A DNA stretch of 64,000 nt from CAJCBL01 sp035298965 (GCA_035298965.1 DATGXO010000070.1:1-64000); one strand, 5' to 3'; shown: positions 15,797 to 25,361, numbered from the stretch's first letter. Translations and numbers: made by a program. The notes: generated from the letters alone by a model not told the origin.

Positions 15797-17644
15797 ATGA
15801 ACGCTGAAGCCGTCCAAGATTTGATCTCCCAGAAGCCCGACCTGAAGCCGTCCAAGGCCAAGCTCGAGGCGATGAAGTCCGGAGCATACTGCGTGCATCG
15901 CAGCTGGGGCTTCGGCCGCATCAAATCGTACGACGCCGCCAACCGGAAGCTCCTCATCGATTTCGAGGGCAAGCCCGGCCATCCGATGGATCCGGCGTTC
16001 TGCGTCACGACGCTCGAGATTCTCCCCGAGAAACACCTTCTCGTGCGCAAGCAGACGGAGTCCGCGAAGATTCAGGATCTCATCGAGAACAATCCCGCGC
16101 AGCTCGTCGTCGAAGCGCTCGCGACCTATCCGAACAACGCCGCCACGGGCGTGGAGCTCGAGAATCTCTTCAGCAGCGTGATCGGCGCCGAGAAATTCAA
16201 GCGTTGGTGGACCGGCGCCAAGAAGCACCTCACCGGCGACCCGCGCGTCGCCGTGCCGGCCAAGCGCACCGAAGTCTACGTCCTGCGCGACGAACCGGTG
16301 AACGTCGAGGACGAGCTCGTCGAGCAGTTCAAGAACACGCGTTCCCCGCGCCGCCGCCTCCAGATCGCGGCAGATCTCCTGGGCACCGCGAAGAAGAAGG
16401 ACCTCAAGCCCGTCGCCGCCGGCCTTCTCGCCGATGTCACCGCGATCGTGAAGGACACGCAGGGCCTCGAGCTGGCCGAGCGCCTCCACGGCGCCTGGGT
16501 CCGCAACGATCTCGCCACCATCGCTGGTGAAGATGTCGCCGCCCTCGAGCCTAAGGTCGAGGAACTCGTCGCCAACGAGCGCGACCTGCCGACGATCGCC
16601 GAGAAGCTTCCGACCGGTTACCACGTCCGCCTGCTCGAGCTCATCCACGCCGCGCACCCGACGGCCTGGAAGGAGATCGTGTTCAACCTGCTCAAGCTCA
16701 GCTCGGGCAAGTTCACGACCGAGTGCGTGAATTTCCTCATCGACCACGACGCGGGCCCCGAGATCACCGCCACGTTCCAGCGCTGGCAGGTCGAGCAGAA
16801 CCTCCGCGCCCCGGTTCTCCTCTGGATCGTGAAGAACCGCACGACCCGGAAGTTCTCCCGCCTCCTCAACGAGCTCATCGGGCCGCGCCTGCTCACCGCC
16901 ATCCTCTTCGCCATCGATTACGAGGCGCTCCAGACCGCCGGCGCCCGCCGCATGCCGCTCGCCGACATCCTCAGCGACGACGCCGACCTCATCCCCGATC
17001 TCCTCTCCACCGCCGATCCGGAGACCGCGCGCGATCTCGCGAACACGCTCCTCCTCAACCAAGGCTTCGAGGAGCTCACGAAGAAGTCGCTGCTCGCCCG
17101 CTTCATCAAACTCTTCCCCGGCATCCAATCGCTCGTCGCCAGCGACGACAGCGACAAGGGCGAGGCGCTCCTCGTTTCGAAGGAGAGCCACGACCGCAAG
17201 CGCGAGGAGTACGACACCATCGTCACCAAGAAGATTCCCGAGAACTCCAAGGCCATCGCTGCCGCTCGCGAGCACGGCGACCTCAAGGAGAACTCCGAAT
17301 ACAAGATGGCGAAACAGGACCAGTCCCTCCTCCTCGCCCAGAAGGGCCAGCTCGAACGCGAGCTCGGCAACGCCCGCGTGACCGACTTCAAGGACGTCAC
17401 CACACAGGCGGTCGGCGTGGGCTCGGTCGTCGAGCTCCGCGATCTCGCCGCCAAGAAGGTCGTCACCTACTCGATCCTCGGCGCGTGGGACAGCGCCCCC
17501 GAGAACAACGTCATGTCGTACAAGACCCCGCTCGGTCAGGCGCTCCTGTCCAAGAAGGTCGGCGACGAAGTGAAGGTGAAGATCGGCGGCGAAGAGCACT
17601 CCTACGCCATCCAGGCGATCCGCCGTTACGTCGACGGCAAGTAA
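15797..17644 (+). CDS. greA: Long GreA-type transcript cleavage factor
   Basis: 615 aa. The last 155 residues are a complete GreA/GreB. The coiled-coil tip reads AAAREHGDLKENSEYKMAKQ, with Asp495 and Glu498, the acidic pair that holds the catalytic Mg2+ in RNA polymerase. The C-terminal globular domain (VGVGSVVELRDLAAKKVVTY) follows. About 450 residues precede it: a small beta domain (GAYCVHRSWGFGRIKSYDA), then a long all-helical region. Normal GreA is about 158 aa; Chlamydia has a similarly extended GreA (about 715 aa), so this architecture seems to be a PVC trait. Rescue of backtracked RNA polymerase is expected; the role of the extension is unknown. A terminator follows. Confidence 0.9.
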   Translation: MNAEAVQDLISQKPDLKPSKAKLEAMKSGAYCVHRSWGFGRIKSYDAANRKLLIDFEGKPGHPMDPAFCVTTLEILPEKHLLVRKQTESAKIQDLIENNPAQLVVEALATYPNNAATGVELENLFSSVIGAEKFKRWWTGAKKHLTGDPRVAVPAKRTEVYVLRDEPVNVEDELVEQFKNTRSPRRRLQIAADLLGTAKKKDLKPVAAGLLADVTAIVKDTQGLELAERLHGAWVRNDLATIAGEDVAALEPKVEELVANERDLPTIAEKLPTGYHVRLLELIHAAHPTAWKEIVFNLLKLSSGKFTTECVNFLIDHDAGPEITATFQRWQVEQNLRAPVLLWIVKNRTTRKFSRLLNELIGPRLLTAILFAIDYEALQTAGARRMPLADILSDDADLIPDLLSTADPETARDLANTLLLNQGFEELTKKSLLARFIKLFPGIQSLVASDDSDKGEALLVSKESHDRKREEYDTIVTKKIPENSKAIAAAREHGDLKENSEYKMAKQDQSLLLAQKGQLERELGNARVTDFKDVTTQAVGVGSVVELRDLAAKKVVTYSILGAWDSAPENNVMSYKTPLGQALLSKKVGDEVKVKIGGEEHSYAIQAIRRYVDGK

Positions 17645-17672
17645 GTCGCCACTCCGCTGCGTCAGTTTTCAG

Positions 17673-17709
17673 CCGCCGCGTTCCGCTAAGGAGCGCGGCG
17701 GTTTTGTTT
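17673..17709 (+). terminator. Rho-independent terminator after greA
   Basis: Twelve-bp stem (CCGCCGCGTTCC / GGAGCGCGGCGG, one G-T wobble) with a 5-nt loop, followed by TTTTGTTT. It starts 29 bp after the stop codon. Confidence 0.85.
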
Positions 17710-17819
17710 CTCTATGTCGCCGCCGCTGCGCATTCCGCCACAGCGCACTCGGAACGACTTCTCTTCACACCTCCACCCAATCGCAAATCGGCAATAGGAA
17801 ACCGAAAATCCCCCGTGCC

Positions 17820-18368
17820 CTACTCCAGCCCCAGCACCTGCCGGCCTTCGGTCGACATCATCTGCGGCGTCCATGCCGGATCCCAGACGATGTGCACCTT
17901 CGCCTCGGCTACGCCGGGCAACGCCGCGACCTTCGCCCGCGCGTCCTCCGCTATCACCGGTCCCATGCCGCAGCCGGGCGCCGTGAGCGTCATCTTCACC
18001 TCGACCAGATGCCGGCCGTCCGGGGTCGGTTCGGCCGCGAGATCGTAGACGAGTCCGAGGTCGACGATGTTGAGCGGAATCTCCGGATCAAAACACGTCT
18101 TCAGCGCCGCCCAGACGGCCTGTTCGGAAAACACGGATGCACTCGCGGGCGCCGTCTCCGTTGCCGCCGTCTCCGCTCCGCCGAAGCCTTTCAGCGCCGA
18201 CACCTGCTCCGGCGCGATCCGGTAGAGCGCACCGCGAGCGCGCACCGTCACGCTGTGGCCCAGCGTCTGCGTGATGATCACGGTCGTGCCGGCGGGAAGC
18301 ACCGCCGGCGTGCCCGCCGGAATTTCGGCCACGGGGCAGTCGCGCAGGAGGACGCTTTCCTTGTGCAT
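17820..18368 (-). CDS. sufT: SufT-like Fe-S assembly protein (MIP18/DUF59 domain)
   Basis: 182 aa. Residues 1-60 form an N-terminal beta domain typical of SufT (AEIPAGTPAVLPAGTTVIIT ... HSVTVRARGALYRI). Residues about 82-182 are a MIP18/DUF59 domain with CFDPEIPLNIVDLGLVYDL and the conserved cysteine loop LTAPGCGMGPVIAEDA. SufT proteins help to mature Fe-S proteins. The gene is 22 bp downstream of sppA on the same strand and may be co-transcribed. No other suf genes are in the window. Confidence 0.88.
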   Translation of the reverse strand: MHKESVLLRDCPVAEIPAGTPAVLPAGTTVIITQTLGHSVTVRARGALYRIAPEQVSALKGFGGAETAATETAPASASVFSEQAVWAALKTCFDPEIPLNIVDLGLVYDLAAEPTPDGRHLVEVKMTLTAPGCGMGPVIAEDARAKVAALPGVAEAKVHIVWDPAWTPQMMSTEGRQVLGLE

Positions 18369-18390
18369 GACGGGAAACGCGGCGCAGGGC

Positions 18391-20187
18391 TCAGTGGAGC
18401 TCCAGCTCGATCGGCAGCCGCAGGTACACGCTGCGCGGATCGTTGAACTGCTCGAGCGTGCGCACCTCGTTCTTCACCCGGCGCGCCAGCTGACCGGGTA
18501 GACCTGCGCGCACGAGATTGTCGCTGGATTCCTCGAACAGCTCGCGCAGCACCTCGCCAAACTCCCGTTTGCCAGGGTACTCGCGCAGCCCGAAATTCTT
18601 CCCGAGGTTCGCCTTCTCGGCCGCGAACGCGATAGCCGCCTCGAGTCCGCCGAACTCGTCGACCAACCCGAGCCGCTTCGCATCCGTCCCGGACCACACA
18701 CGACCTTGGGCGATCTCGCGCACGACCGCAGCGTCGAGCTTCCGCCCCTCGGCCACGCGCTCGATGAACGAATCGTAGAGCCAATCGACCATCGTCTGGA
18801 TGGCCTGCAGCTCCTCCTCGGTCTTCGGCCGCGAGATCGTCTCGGCATCGGCGAACTTGCCGGTCTTCACGATGTCGTAGGAGACGCCGATCTTCTGCGA
18901 GAGATCCTTCACGTTGAAAAGCATCCCGATCACGCCGATCGAGCCTGTGATCGTGTTCGGCTCGGCGAAGATCCGGTCGGAATACACCGAGATCCAGTAG
19001 CCGCCGGACGCCGCGACCGAGCCCATCGAGACCACGACCGGCTTCTCCTCGCGCAGCAACCGCAGCTCGCGCTGGATCACCTCGCTCGCATTGGCGCTGC
19101 CTCCGGGGCTGTTCACACGCAACACCACGGCTTTCACATCGTCGTCCTGCCGCAGCTCGCGCAGCTGGCGCGCGAAACGATCGCCGCCTACTTGGCCCTC
19201 ATCGGCCCCCTCGCCATCGACGATCACGCCCTCGGCATAAACGATGGCGACCTTGTCGCTGCCCGTGTGGGTCTTCTCCGCGCTCTTCGCGTAGGCGCGC
19301 ACGCTGATCTGTTTGAAAGTCCGTTCGTCCCCCGCCTTCGTGCGTTTCTTCAGGTCGGCGAGCACCTCGTCCCAATAGGCCGTGCGATCGACAAGCCCGC
19401 TCTTCACCGCGATCTCGCCCACCTGGATCTTCGGCTGCTCGATGAGCGCCTGCAGCTGTGCGGGCGAAAGTTTGCGCGCCTCGGCGGACTGCGTGCGGAT
19501 CTCGTCCCAAACATCGTCGAGCAGCTTCTGCAACGCCTCGCGCGCCTCGGGGCTGAGATCCTTGCGAACCCAGGTCTCGGCGTAACTCTTGTACTTGCCC
19601 GAGCGGGTGACCTGCACGCCCACGCCGAGTTTCTCCAACGTGCCGGCGAAGAACACCGGCTCCGATGCCAGGCCCGGCATCCACACGCCGCCGAACGGAT
19701 GCAGCAGCACCTCCGAGGCGGCCGACATCAGGTAGTAGTCGCGCGTGTCCATGTTTTCCGAGTACGCGATCACGGTCTTGCCGCTCGCGCGGAACTCCTG
19801 CAGCGCCTGCCGCAGCTCGCGCAGCGCCGCGTAGCCGCTGCCGTAGTCCTCCGGCATCAGGCTGCCGGTGAGCAGCAGACCCTGGATCCGGTCGTCCTTG
19901 CGCGCGGCGCGGAGCGCCTCGAGCACCAGCCGCAGCTGGAGCCGGTTGCCGTCGGCGCCGAGCAACCCCGCGAGTTTCCCGCCGCCCTCGAACGGCGAAG
20001 GCGCGTCCGTGATGTTCGTGCTCAGGTCGAGCACGAGGAACGACCCCTTCTCGACCGTCTGCTGGGGCTGCTGTTGTCCGAGCGCCGCCATCATCATCAT
20101 GCCGGCGAACATCAGGAAGAACCCGCCGAAAACGAAGACCGCCAGCGCCAGGAGCGTGCCGAAGAAACTCGCGAAAAACGACTTCAT
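18391..20187 (-). CDS. sppA: Signal peptide peptidase SppA (67K type)
   Basis: 598-aa inner-membrane serine protease with one N-terminal membrane anchor (residues 10-36, Met-rich). It is the long two-domain form. The Ser/Lys dyad is intact: Lys200 in SGKYKSYAE of the N-terminal domain and Ser394 in SMGSVAASGGYWIS of the C-terminal domain, preceded by VVLRVNSPGGSANASEVI. It removes cleaved signal peptides from the membrane, with the active site on the outer face. The start at 20187 (MKSFFASFFGTLL) is preferred because upstream codons give no membrane anchor. It is divergent from the gene at 20330, and sufT follows. Confidence 0.95.
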   Translation of the reverse strand: MKSFFASFFGTLLALAVFVFGGFFLMFAGMMMMAALGQQQPQQTVEKGSFLVLDLSTNITDAPSPFEGGGKLAGLLGADGNRLQLRLVLEALRAARKDDRIQGLLLTGSLMPEDYGSGYAALRELRQALQEFRASGKTVIAYSENMDTRDYYLMSAASEVLLHPFGGVWMPGLASEPVFFAGTLEKLGVGVQVTRSGKYKSYAETWVRKDLSPEAREALQKLLDDVWDEIRTQSAEARKLSPAQLQALIEQPKIQVGEIAVKSGLVDRTAYWDEVLADLKKRTKAGDERTFKQISVRAYAKSAEKTHTGSDKVAIVYAEGVIVDGEGADEGQVGGDRFARQLRELRQDDDVKAVVLRVNSPGGSANASEVIQRELRLLREEKPVVVSMGSVAASGGYWISVYSDRIFAEPNTITGSIGVIGMLFNVKDLSQKIGVSYDIVKTGKFADAETISRPKTEEELQAIQTMVDWLYDSFIERVAEGRKLDAAVVREIAQGRVWSGTDAKRLGLVDEFGGLEAAIAFAAEKANLGKNFGLREYPGKREFGEVLRELFEESSDNLVRAGLPGQLARRVKNEVRTLEQFNDPRSVYLRLPIELELH

Positions 20188-20329
20188 GTGGGGCCCGACC
20201 GTATGCACGCCTCCCCGCCCGGCAATAGCTGAAAAGGACCAGTGGACGCTGCACAGGACAGGCGGCCGGCCGACGCTTGCCCATCCTGCCGTTGCACCCG
20301 TCCCGCGGCTGCACATCGTCGCCACTGCG

Positions 20330-21784
20330 ATGCCCACCGACGCTTCCTCCGCACCCAAGGAACTGCTCACCACCAGCCGCAAGGCCCTCACCGTCAATCT
20401 CGACGCCGCCCTCTACGGCACGTTCGCCGAGATCGGCGCCGGCCAGGAGGTCGCCCGCCACTTCTTCCAGGTCGGCGGCGCCGCCGGCACCGTCGCCAAG
20501 ACGATCTCGGCCTACGACATGACGTTCAGCGACGCCATCTACGGCAAGGCCCCGCGCTACGTCTCCCGCGAGCGCCTCGCCACCATGCTCGAGCACGAGT
20601 ACGCGTTGCTCGCCGAGCGCCTCGGCACCACCCGCGGGCCGACCACACGCTTCTTCGCCTTCGCCGACACCGTCGCCGCGCGAAACTACAAGGGCACCAA
20701 CGAATGCCACGGCTGGATGGGCGTGCGCTTCCAAGTCGCTCCCGGCGACGAACCGAACGACGTGATCATCCACGTACGCATGTGGGACAAGGAGAACATC
20801 CTCCAGCAGCAGGCGCTCGGCATCATCGGCGTGAATCTCCTCTACGGCGTCGCCTACCTCCACCAGGACCCGCGCGCGCTCGTCGCCTCCCTCGCCGACA
20901 ACCTCGGCACCGATCGCATCGAGGTCGACATGGTGCAGTTCTCCGGCCCGGCCTTCGCCCACGTCGACAACCGCCTGCTCTCGCTCTTCCTTGTCGAGTA
21001 CGGCCTCACCAACGCCGTGCTCCTCAGCCCCGCCGGCGCCGTGCTCCAACCTTCCGAGGTGTTGCGGAAGAAGTCCGTCCTCGTCGAACGCGGCAGCTTC
21101 CGCCCGGTCACCAACGTCAACCTCGACATGCTGCGCTGCGCCGGGGAGCAGTTCGCCCGCGATCCCGCCGTGGGCGACAGTGAGACGATCGTGCTCGCCG
21201 AACTCACGATCCACAACCTTCGCGCCTCGGGGAAGCTCGACCCCGCCGATTTCCTCGCCCGCGCCGACCTGCTCGGCGCCGTAGGCCTGCACGTGCTCGT
21301 CTCCAACTACTCGGTTTTCTTCCGCCTCACCCAGTATTTCCGCCGCTACACCGCGGAGCCGATCGGCGTCGTGCTCGGCATCAACACCCTGCTCGATGTG
21401 CTCGACGAGAAATATTACGAGAACCTTCCCGGCGGCATTCTCGAATCGATCGGCCGGCTCTTCCGCCAGGCCGTGCGCCTCTACGTCTACCCGATGCACC
21501 GCGACGCGCTCACCGCGTATTGCCAGCCGCCCGCGTTGGACGAGGGCAACATCTACACCGCCGCCAACCTCCGCGTCGCCTCGCACCTCCGCCACCTCTA
21601 CGCGCACCTGCTGGAAAACCGCCATGTGGTCGGTGTCGCCAACTACGATCCCGTCGCGCTCGCCATCCCCTCGCGCGACATCGTGCGCCGAATCCAGAAT
21701 TCCGATCCAGGCTGGGATCTGCTCGTCCCGCCGGAAGCGGTCGCGCTCATCCGCCAACGCCAACTCTTCGGCTGCACGGACTGA
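20330..21784 (+). CDS. Conserved bacterial protein of unknown function
   Basis: 484 aa from ATG 20330. It opens with a conserved-looking block (NLDAALYGTFAEIGAGQEVA, then HFFQVGGAAGTVAKTISAYD). I recognise this from a family widespread in bacteria whose database labels vary and are not supported by any motif I can see. No Walker motif, nucleotidyltransferase HxGH, signal peptide or membrane segment is visible. Other striking segments are GTNECHGWMGVRFQ and LHVLVSNYSVFFRLTQYF. It is divergent from sppA and 184 bp before an ABC exporter, so it is probably a single-gene unit. It is a soluble cytoplasmic protein; function not assigned. Confidence 0.8.
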   Translation: MPTDASSAPKELLTTSRKALTVNLDAALYGTFAEIGAGQEVARHFFQVGGAAGTVAKTISAYDMTFSDAIYGKAPRYVSRERLATMLEHEYALLAERLGTTRGPTTRFFAFADTVAARNYKGTNECHGWMGVRFQVAPGDEPNDVIIHVRMWDKENILQQQALGIIGVNLLYGVAYLHQDPRALVASLADNLGTDRIEVDMVQFSGPAFAHVDNRLLSLFLVEYGLTNAVLLSPAGAVLQPSEVLRKKSVLVERGSFRPVTNVNLDMLRCAGEQFARDPAVGDSETIVLAELTIHNLRASGKLDPADFLARADLLGAVGLHVLVSNYSVFFRLTQYFRRYTAEPIGVVLGINTLLDVLDEKYYENLPGGILESIGRLFRQAVRLYVYPMHRDALTAYCQPPALDEGNIYTAANLRVASHLRHLYAHLLENRHVVGVANYDPVALAIPSRDIVRRIQNSDPGWDLLVPPEAVALIRQRQLFGCTD

Positions 21785-21968
21785 TTGCGCCAACGCTGGC
21801 GTCGCCGCGCCCCGTGGAGCTGCTCACGAGAGCAGCTTCTCCCCAGCGCACGACGGCAGCCGGTCATCGCCGTGCTCGCGAACGAACCGCGTCGCGCAGC
21901 GGCAGCCGTGCGCCTATCGCCGCATCCGAGTTTGCCCGCGCCCGACGCGGCGCCTTTCATCGTCGCCC

Positions 21969-22934
21969 ATGTCCGCCTCGTCGCCGCCGCTCGCCAGCAT
22001 CCGCGGTCTCGTGAAACGCTACGGCGCCGCGACCGCGATAGCCGGCGTCGATCTCACCGTACACGCCGGCGAGATCGTCGGCCTGCTCGGCCAAAACGGC
22101 GCGGGCAAGACCACCGTTTTCGAATGCCTGCTCGGCCTGCGCACCGCCGACGCCGGCGAAATCCTCCTCGGCGGCGTGCCGGTCCAGCGGCGCCCGCGCG
22201 AAGCGCTCCGGTCCATCGGTGCGCAACTCCAGCCCTCGTCGCTGCAGGACAAGATCACGCCGCGCGAGGCGCTGCGCTTCCACCTCGCGGTTCACGGCAT
22301 CCGCTCCGACGCCGATGTACTCCTCGCCCGCTTCGATCTTGTCGAAAAAGCCGACGCCCGTTTCGAAACGCTCTCCGCCGGCCAACGCCAACGCCTCGCC
22401 CTCGCGCTCGCCCTCGCCCACCGCCCTGCGCTGCTCGTGCTCGACGAACCCACCACCGGCCTCGATCCGCAGACGCGCCGCGCGCTTCATGAGATTCTCC
22501 GCGCCCACCGGGCTTCCGGCGGTGGTGTGCTCCTGAGTACGCACGATCTCGACGAAGCCGAGCGACTCTGCGACCGCGTCGCCGTGCTCCACCGCGGTCG
22601 CGTGCTCGCAGTCGATTCTCCGGCTACGCTCGTCGCCCGCGCCGGCGCGAGCACGCGGCTGAGTTGCCGCACCGCGCAGCCGCTGTCGCCGGCGGTCCTC
22701 TCCACTCTGGCCACTTCCTGTGGCGCCACTCGAGCAAGCGGCGACCCGGATTCCGCCCCGTCCTACGAGTTTCACGCCCCGAGCGCCGTCGACGCCATCG
22801 CCGCGCTCACCCGCGCCGTGCAGGAAGCCGGCAACACGCTCGTCGAGCTCCAACTGACGCCACCCTCGCTCGAAGATGCGTTCGTCGCGCTCACCGGCGA
22901 AAAATGGACGCGCCCGCTGGAGTCCGCCGCATGA
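21969..22934 (+). CDS. ABC exporter ATP-binding protein
   Basis: 321 aa from ATG 21969. Standard ABC ATPase: Walker A LLGQNGAGKTTVFECLLG, Q-loop near IGAQLQPSSLQDK, signature LSAGQRQRLALALALAH, Walker B ALLVLDEPTTGLDP and switch His in LLSTHDLDEAERLCD. The last 90 residues form the accessory domain seen in CcmA/drug-exporter ATPases. Its stop overlaps the start of the permease gene by 4 bp (ATGA), so the two are translationally coupled. The frame remains open upstream, but that stretch is not protein-like. The substrate cannot be inferred. Confidence 0.93.
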   Translation: MSASSPPLASIRGLVKRYGAATAIAGVDLTVHAGEIVGLLGQNGAGKTTVFECLLGLRTADAGEILLGGVPVQRRPREALRSIGAQLQPSSLQDKITPREALRFHLAVHGIRSDADVLLARFDLVEKADARFETLSAGQRQRLALALALAHRPALLVLDEPTTGLDPQTRRALHEILRAHRASGGGVLLSTHDLDEAERLCDRVAVLHRGRVLAVDSPATLVARAGASTRLSCRTAQPLSPAVLSTLATSCGATRASGDPDSAPSYEFHAPSAVDAIAALTRAVQEAGNTLVELQLTPPSLEDAFVALTGEKWTRPLESAA

Positions 22935-24271
22935 GCACCGCGCGCCACTATCTCGCCGTGATGCTGCGCCAGACCGCGCTCACGTTGCGGCTGAACTTCC
23001 GCACGCCGCTCGCCGTCACGTACGGTTACCTGCTGCCCGTCGTGTTTCTTTTCGCGTTCGCCGGCATCTTCCGCACCAGCCGGCCGCCGCTGCTCGCCGA
23101 GATCGGCCAACTCCTCACGATCACGATCCTCGGCAGCGCCGCGCTGGGGCTCCCGACCGCGCTCGTGGGCGAGCGCGAACGCGGCGTCTGGCGGCGTTAT
23201 CGCCTGCTGCCCGTGTCACCCGCGGCGCTCGTCGGCGGCGCGCTCGTCGCCCGCTTCGTGATCGTGGCCGGGGCCGTCGCCCTGCAGCTGGCGCTCGCGC
23301 ATGTCGTATTCGGAACTCCGCTGCCAACGGATCCGGTGGCGTTCACCGCCGCGCTGCTCACGAGCACGTTCGCGTTTCTCGGAATCGGTCTCCTCATCGC
23401 CGCGTTGGCCGATGGCGTGCCGGCGGTGCAGGCGCTCGGCCAATGCGTCTTCCTCCCGATGATCCTGCTCGGCGGCGTGGGCGTGCCGCTCGCGGTGCTG
23501 CCCGGCTGGGCGCAACGTCTCGCCGGCTTCATGCCCGGGCGCTACGCGGTCACGGCCCTCCAACACGGGTTCGAAGCCGTCCACGGCCCCGTCGGACTCG
23601 GCTTCGCCCTCACAGCGCTCGCGGTGGTCGGCGCCGCCGCGACAGCCATCGGCCTGCTGCTCTATCGCTGGGACAGCGCCTTCCGGGCGGGCCGTCGCGA
23701 GTATCTCGGCACGGGAATCGCGCTCCTGGCGTGGCTCGGCGTCGGCCTCTGTGCCGCCGGCACCGGCCGTCTCCAGCCAACGTTGCCGCCCGGTTACGAG
23801 TGGCGCGAGATCACCGCTGCGCAGATCGCCGCCATCACCTACGAGAATCTGCCCGGCGACGACGAGCTCGTGACCCGGCTCGCGCCGCCGCTGGCGCGCC
23901 CGCTCGCCTCCGCCCGCCTCGCGGCGATCGCCGAGCGACTCCCGGCCTGGGTCGTGGCGGAGGCGGACAACCCCGGCGCGGCGGTGCGCCGTCTTGTCGG
24001 TTTGGCGACGATCGCCGATCTCGCACAGGACCCGCAGGAGGGAGAAATTGCCCGCCTCGTCTTCGACCACCTCCGCGCCACCATCCCGGAACCGGAACTC
24101 CGCCGCGGCCTGGCGTGGATCGTCCTGCGGCCCGACGACGGCGCCACGCCGACGAGCGCACCCGCACTGGGTTTTCGTCGGGAGATCGACGAAGACGCCG
24201 TCCGCAACCGCGCGCCCCTGTACGCGCAGAAGTATCTCGGCCGCCTCACCGGCCAGCTCGGCGACCGCTGA
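22931..24271 (+). CDS. ABC-2 type permease with an extra C-terminal domain
   Basis: 446 aa. Residues 1-265 are an ABC-2 permease with six predicted membrane helices (TYGYLLPVVFLFAFAGIF; LIAALADGVPAVQALGQ; GGVGVPLAVLPGWAQRLAGF, which carries the family's re-entrant motif). A seventh helix (about 262-280, GIALLAWLGVGLCAAG) is followed by a soluble domain of about 165 residues (PTLPPGYEWREITAAQIAAI onward), rich in Arg/Asp/Glu and ending LGRLTGQLGDR. Ordinary ABC-2 permeases end soon after the sixth helix, so this tail is unusual. With an even N-terminal count it would lie outside the membrane. It partners the ATPase at 21969. Confidence 0.88.
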   Translation: MSTARHYLAVMLRQTALTLRLNFRTPLAVTYGYLLPVVFLFAFAGIFRTSRPPLLAEIGQLLTITILGSAALGLPTALVGERERGVWRRYRLLPVSPAALVGGALVARFVIVAGAVALQLALAHVVFGTPLPTDPVAFTAALLTSTFAFLGIGLLIAALADGVPAVQALGQCVFLPMILLGGVGVPLAVLPGWAQRLAGFMPGRYAVTALQHGFEAVHGPVGLGFALTALAVVGAAATAIGLLLYRWDSAFRAGRREYLGTGIALLAWLGVGLCAAGTGRLQPTLPPGYEWREITAAQIAAITYENLPGDDELVTRLAPPLARPLASARLAAIAERLPAWVVAEADNPGAAVRRLVGLATIADLAQDPQEGEIARLVFDHLRATIPEPELRRGLAWIVLRPDDGATPTSAPALGFRREIDEDAVRNRAPLYAQKYLGRLTGQLGDR

Positions 24272-24399
24272 CGCTCCGCGCAAATCAGGCTTTCCCCGGT
24301 GGCACGATGAAGTGCGCCTCTATGGGAATTCTCCCAAGGATGAGCGACTGTGCCCACGCACAGCATCCGCCCTCACACGGAAACCCATCCTCTACCCAA

Positions 24400-25113
24400 A
24401 TGAACACACGCGTTCCCCTCGTTCTCGCTGGCGCTCTGGCTGCGACCTGCGCCTTCGGTCAACTGGTCGCGACCGGCATCAACACCGGCGTGAAGACTCT
24501 GTTCTATGCAGCGATCGTCGACCAGGACCTCCTCATCACGGTCGACAACACGACGCTCGGCGACAGCGGCCAGACCGGCAGCGTCACCTCGTTCGGTTTC
24601 AACACACCTTGGACCGCTCCGCTCAATCTTTCGAAGGTAGCGATCTCCTATCAGGTCTCGTCGCTCACCGGACCGACCGAGCCATGGAATCCGCTTACGG
24701 AATTCGAGCTCACCGCCGGCCTCGGCGGTGGTGGCGTGACGGTGGACCTCGGTCTCGAATCCGACGACAACGGCAACCCGAACGGCAACAAGGTGGCCAA
24801 CGGCGTCGAATTCGGCGAAGTGGTCCAATTCAAGTTCTCCTTCGACCCGACCACCTACGACATTCCGGACCTCGAGTACGTTGCGGACTTCTTCAATCAG
24901 AACCCGAGCGGTCCCGACTTCCTCGTGCGCTGGCAAAACGTGCTCGGCAGCACCGCCGGGACCAGCGACGCCTTCGCTGGCGATTTCCCGAACGAGACCG
25001 ATGTCCCGCAAGGGCCCGTGCCCGAGCCGTCGACCTACGGTCTGATCGGTGCCGCGGCGCTGCTAGGCCTGGTCTCCTATCGCCGCCTCCGCCGGTCCAC
25101 TCCGCGCGCCTGA
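24400..25113 (+). CDS. PEP-CTERM sorting-domain protein
   Basis: 237-aa exported protein. It has a signal peptide (MNTRVPLVLAGALAATCAFG), a beta-rich Gly/Asp/Asn body with no recognised domain, and a C-terminal sorting signal: VPEPSTYGLIGAAALLGLV followed by an Arg-rich tail (YRRLRRSTPRA). PEP-CTERM proteins are processed by an exosortase and sent to the cell surface or extracellular matrix; no exosortase is in this window. It lies 128 bp after the ABC permease with no obvious terminator in between, and a strong hairpin terminator follows. It is one of three such genes here (also 44374 and 47285). Confidence 0.88.
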   Translation: MNTRVPLVLAGALAATCAFGQLVATGINTGVKTLFYAAIVDQDLLITVDNTTLGDSGQTGSVTSFGFNTPWTAPLNLSKVAISYQVSSLTGPTEPWNPLTEFELTAGLGGGGVTVDLGLESDDNGNPNGNKVANGVEFGEVVQFKFSFDPTTYDIPDLEYVADFFNQNPSGPDFLVRWQNVLGSTAGTSDAFAGDFPNETDVPQGPVPEPSTYGLIGAAALLGLVSYRRLRRSTPRA

Positions 25114-25139
25114 CCGGTGCGCCGGAATAAACCCCGCCG

Positions 25140-25167
25140 AACGCCGCGCTCACCCGAGCGCGGCGTT
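25140..25167 (+). terminator. Terminator after the PEP-CTERM gene
   Basis: Perfect 12-bp stem (AACGCCGCGCTC / GAGCGCGGCGTT) with a 4-nt loop, then TCGCTTTT. It is 26 bp after the stop codon. Confidence 0.85.
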
Positions 25168-25361
25168 TCGCTTTTGGTGAGGCTATATCCGCTGTGGGGC
25201 TGCACTTCACATGCAGCCGTTCCGCGCGACTCTCGCACGAACACGGTTTGCCCGCCGACGATACCCGCCGGACCGGTCTGACGTACCGCGCCACGGGCTG
25301 GCTGGTTGTGCTGCGTCGGCGCGCCAACTCCACTGCGGCCGGCAACAACTTGCTTCCAGTG

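Noticed and set aside
15718..16050. Upstream extension of the rsmB frame
   Set aside because: It runs into the divergent greA coding sequence and does not look like protein; the ATG at 15717 gives a normal RsmB length.
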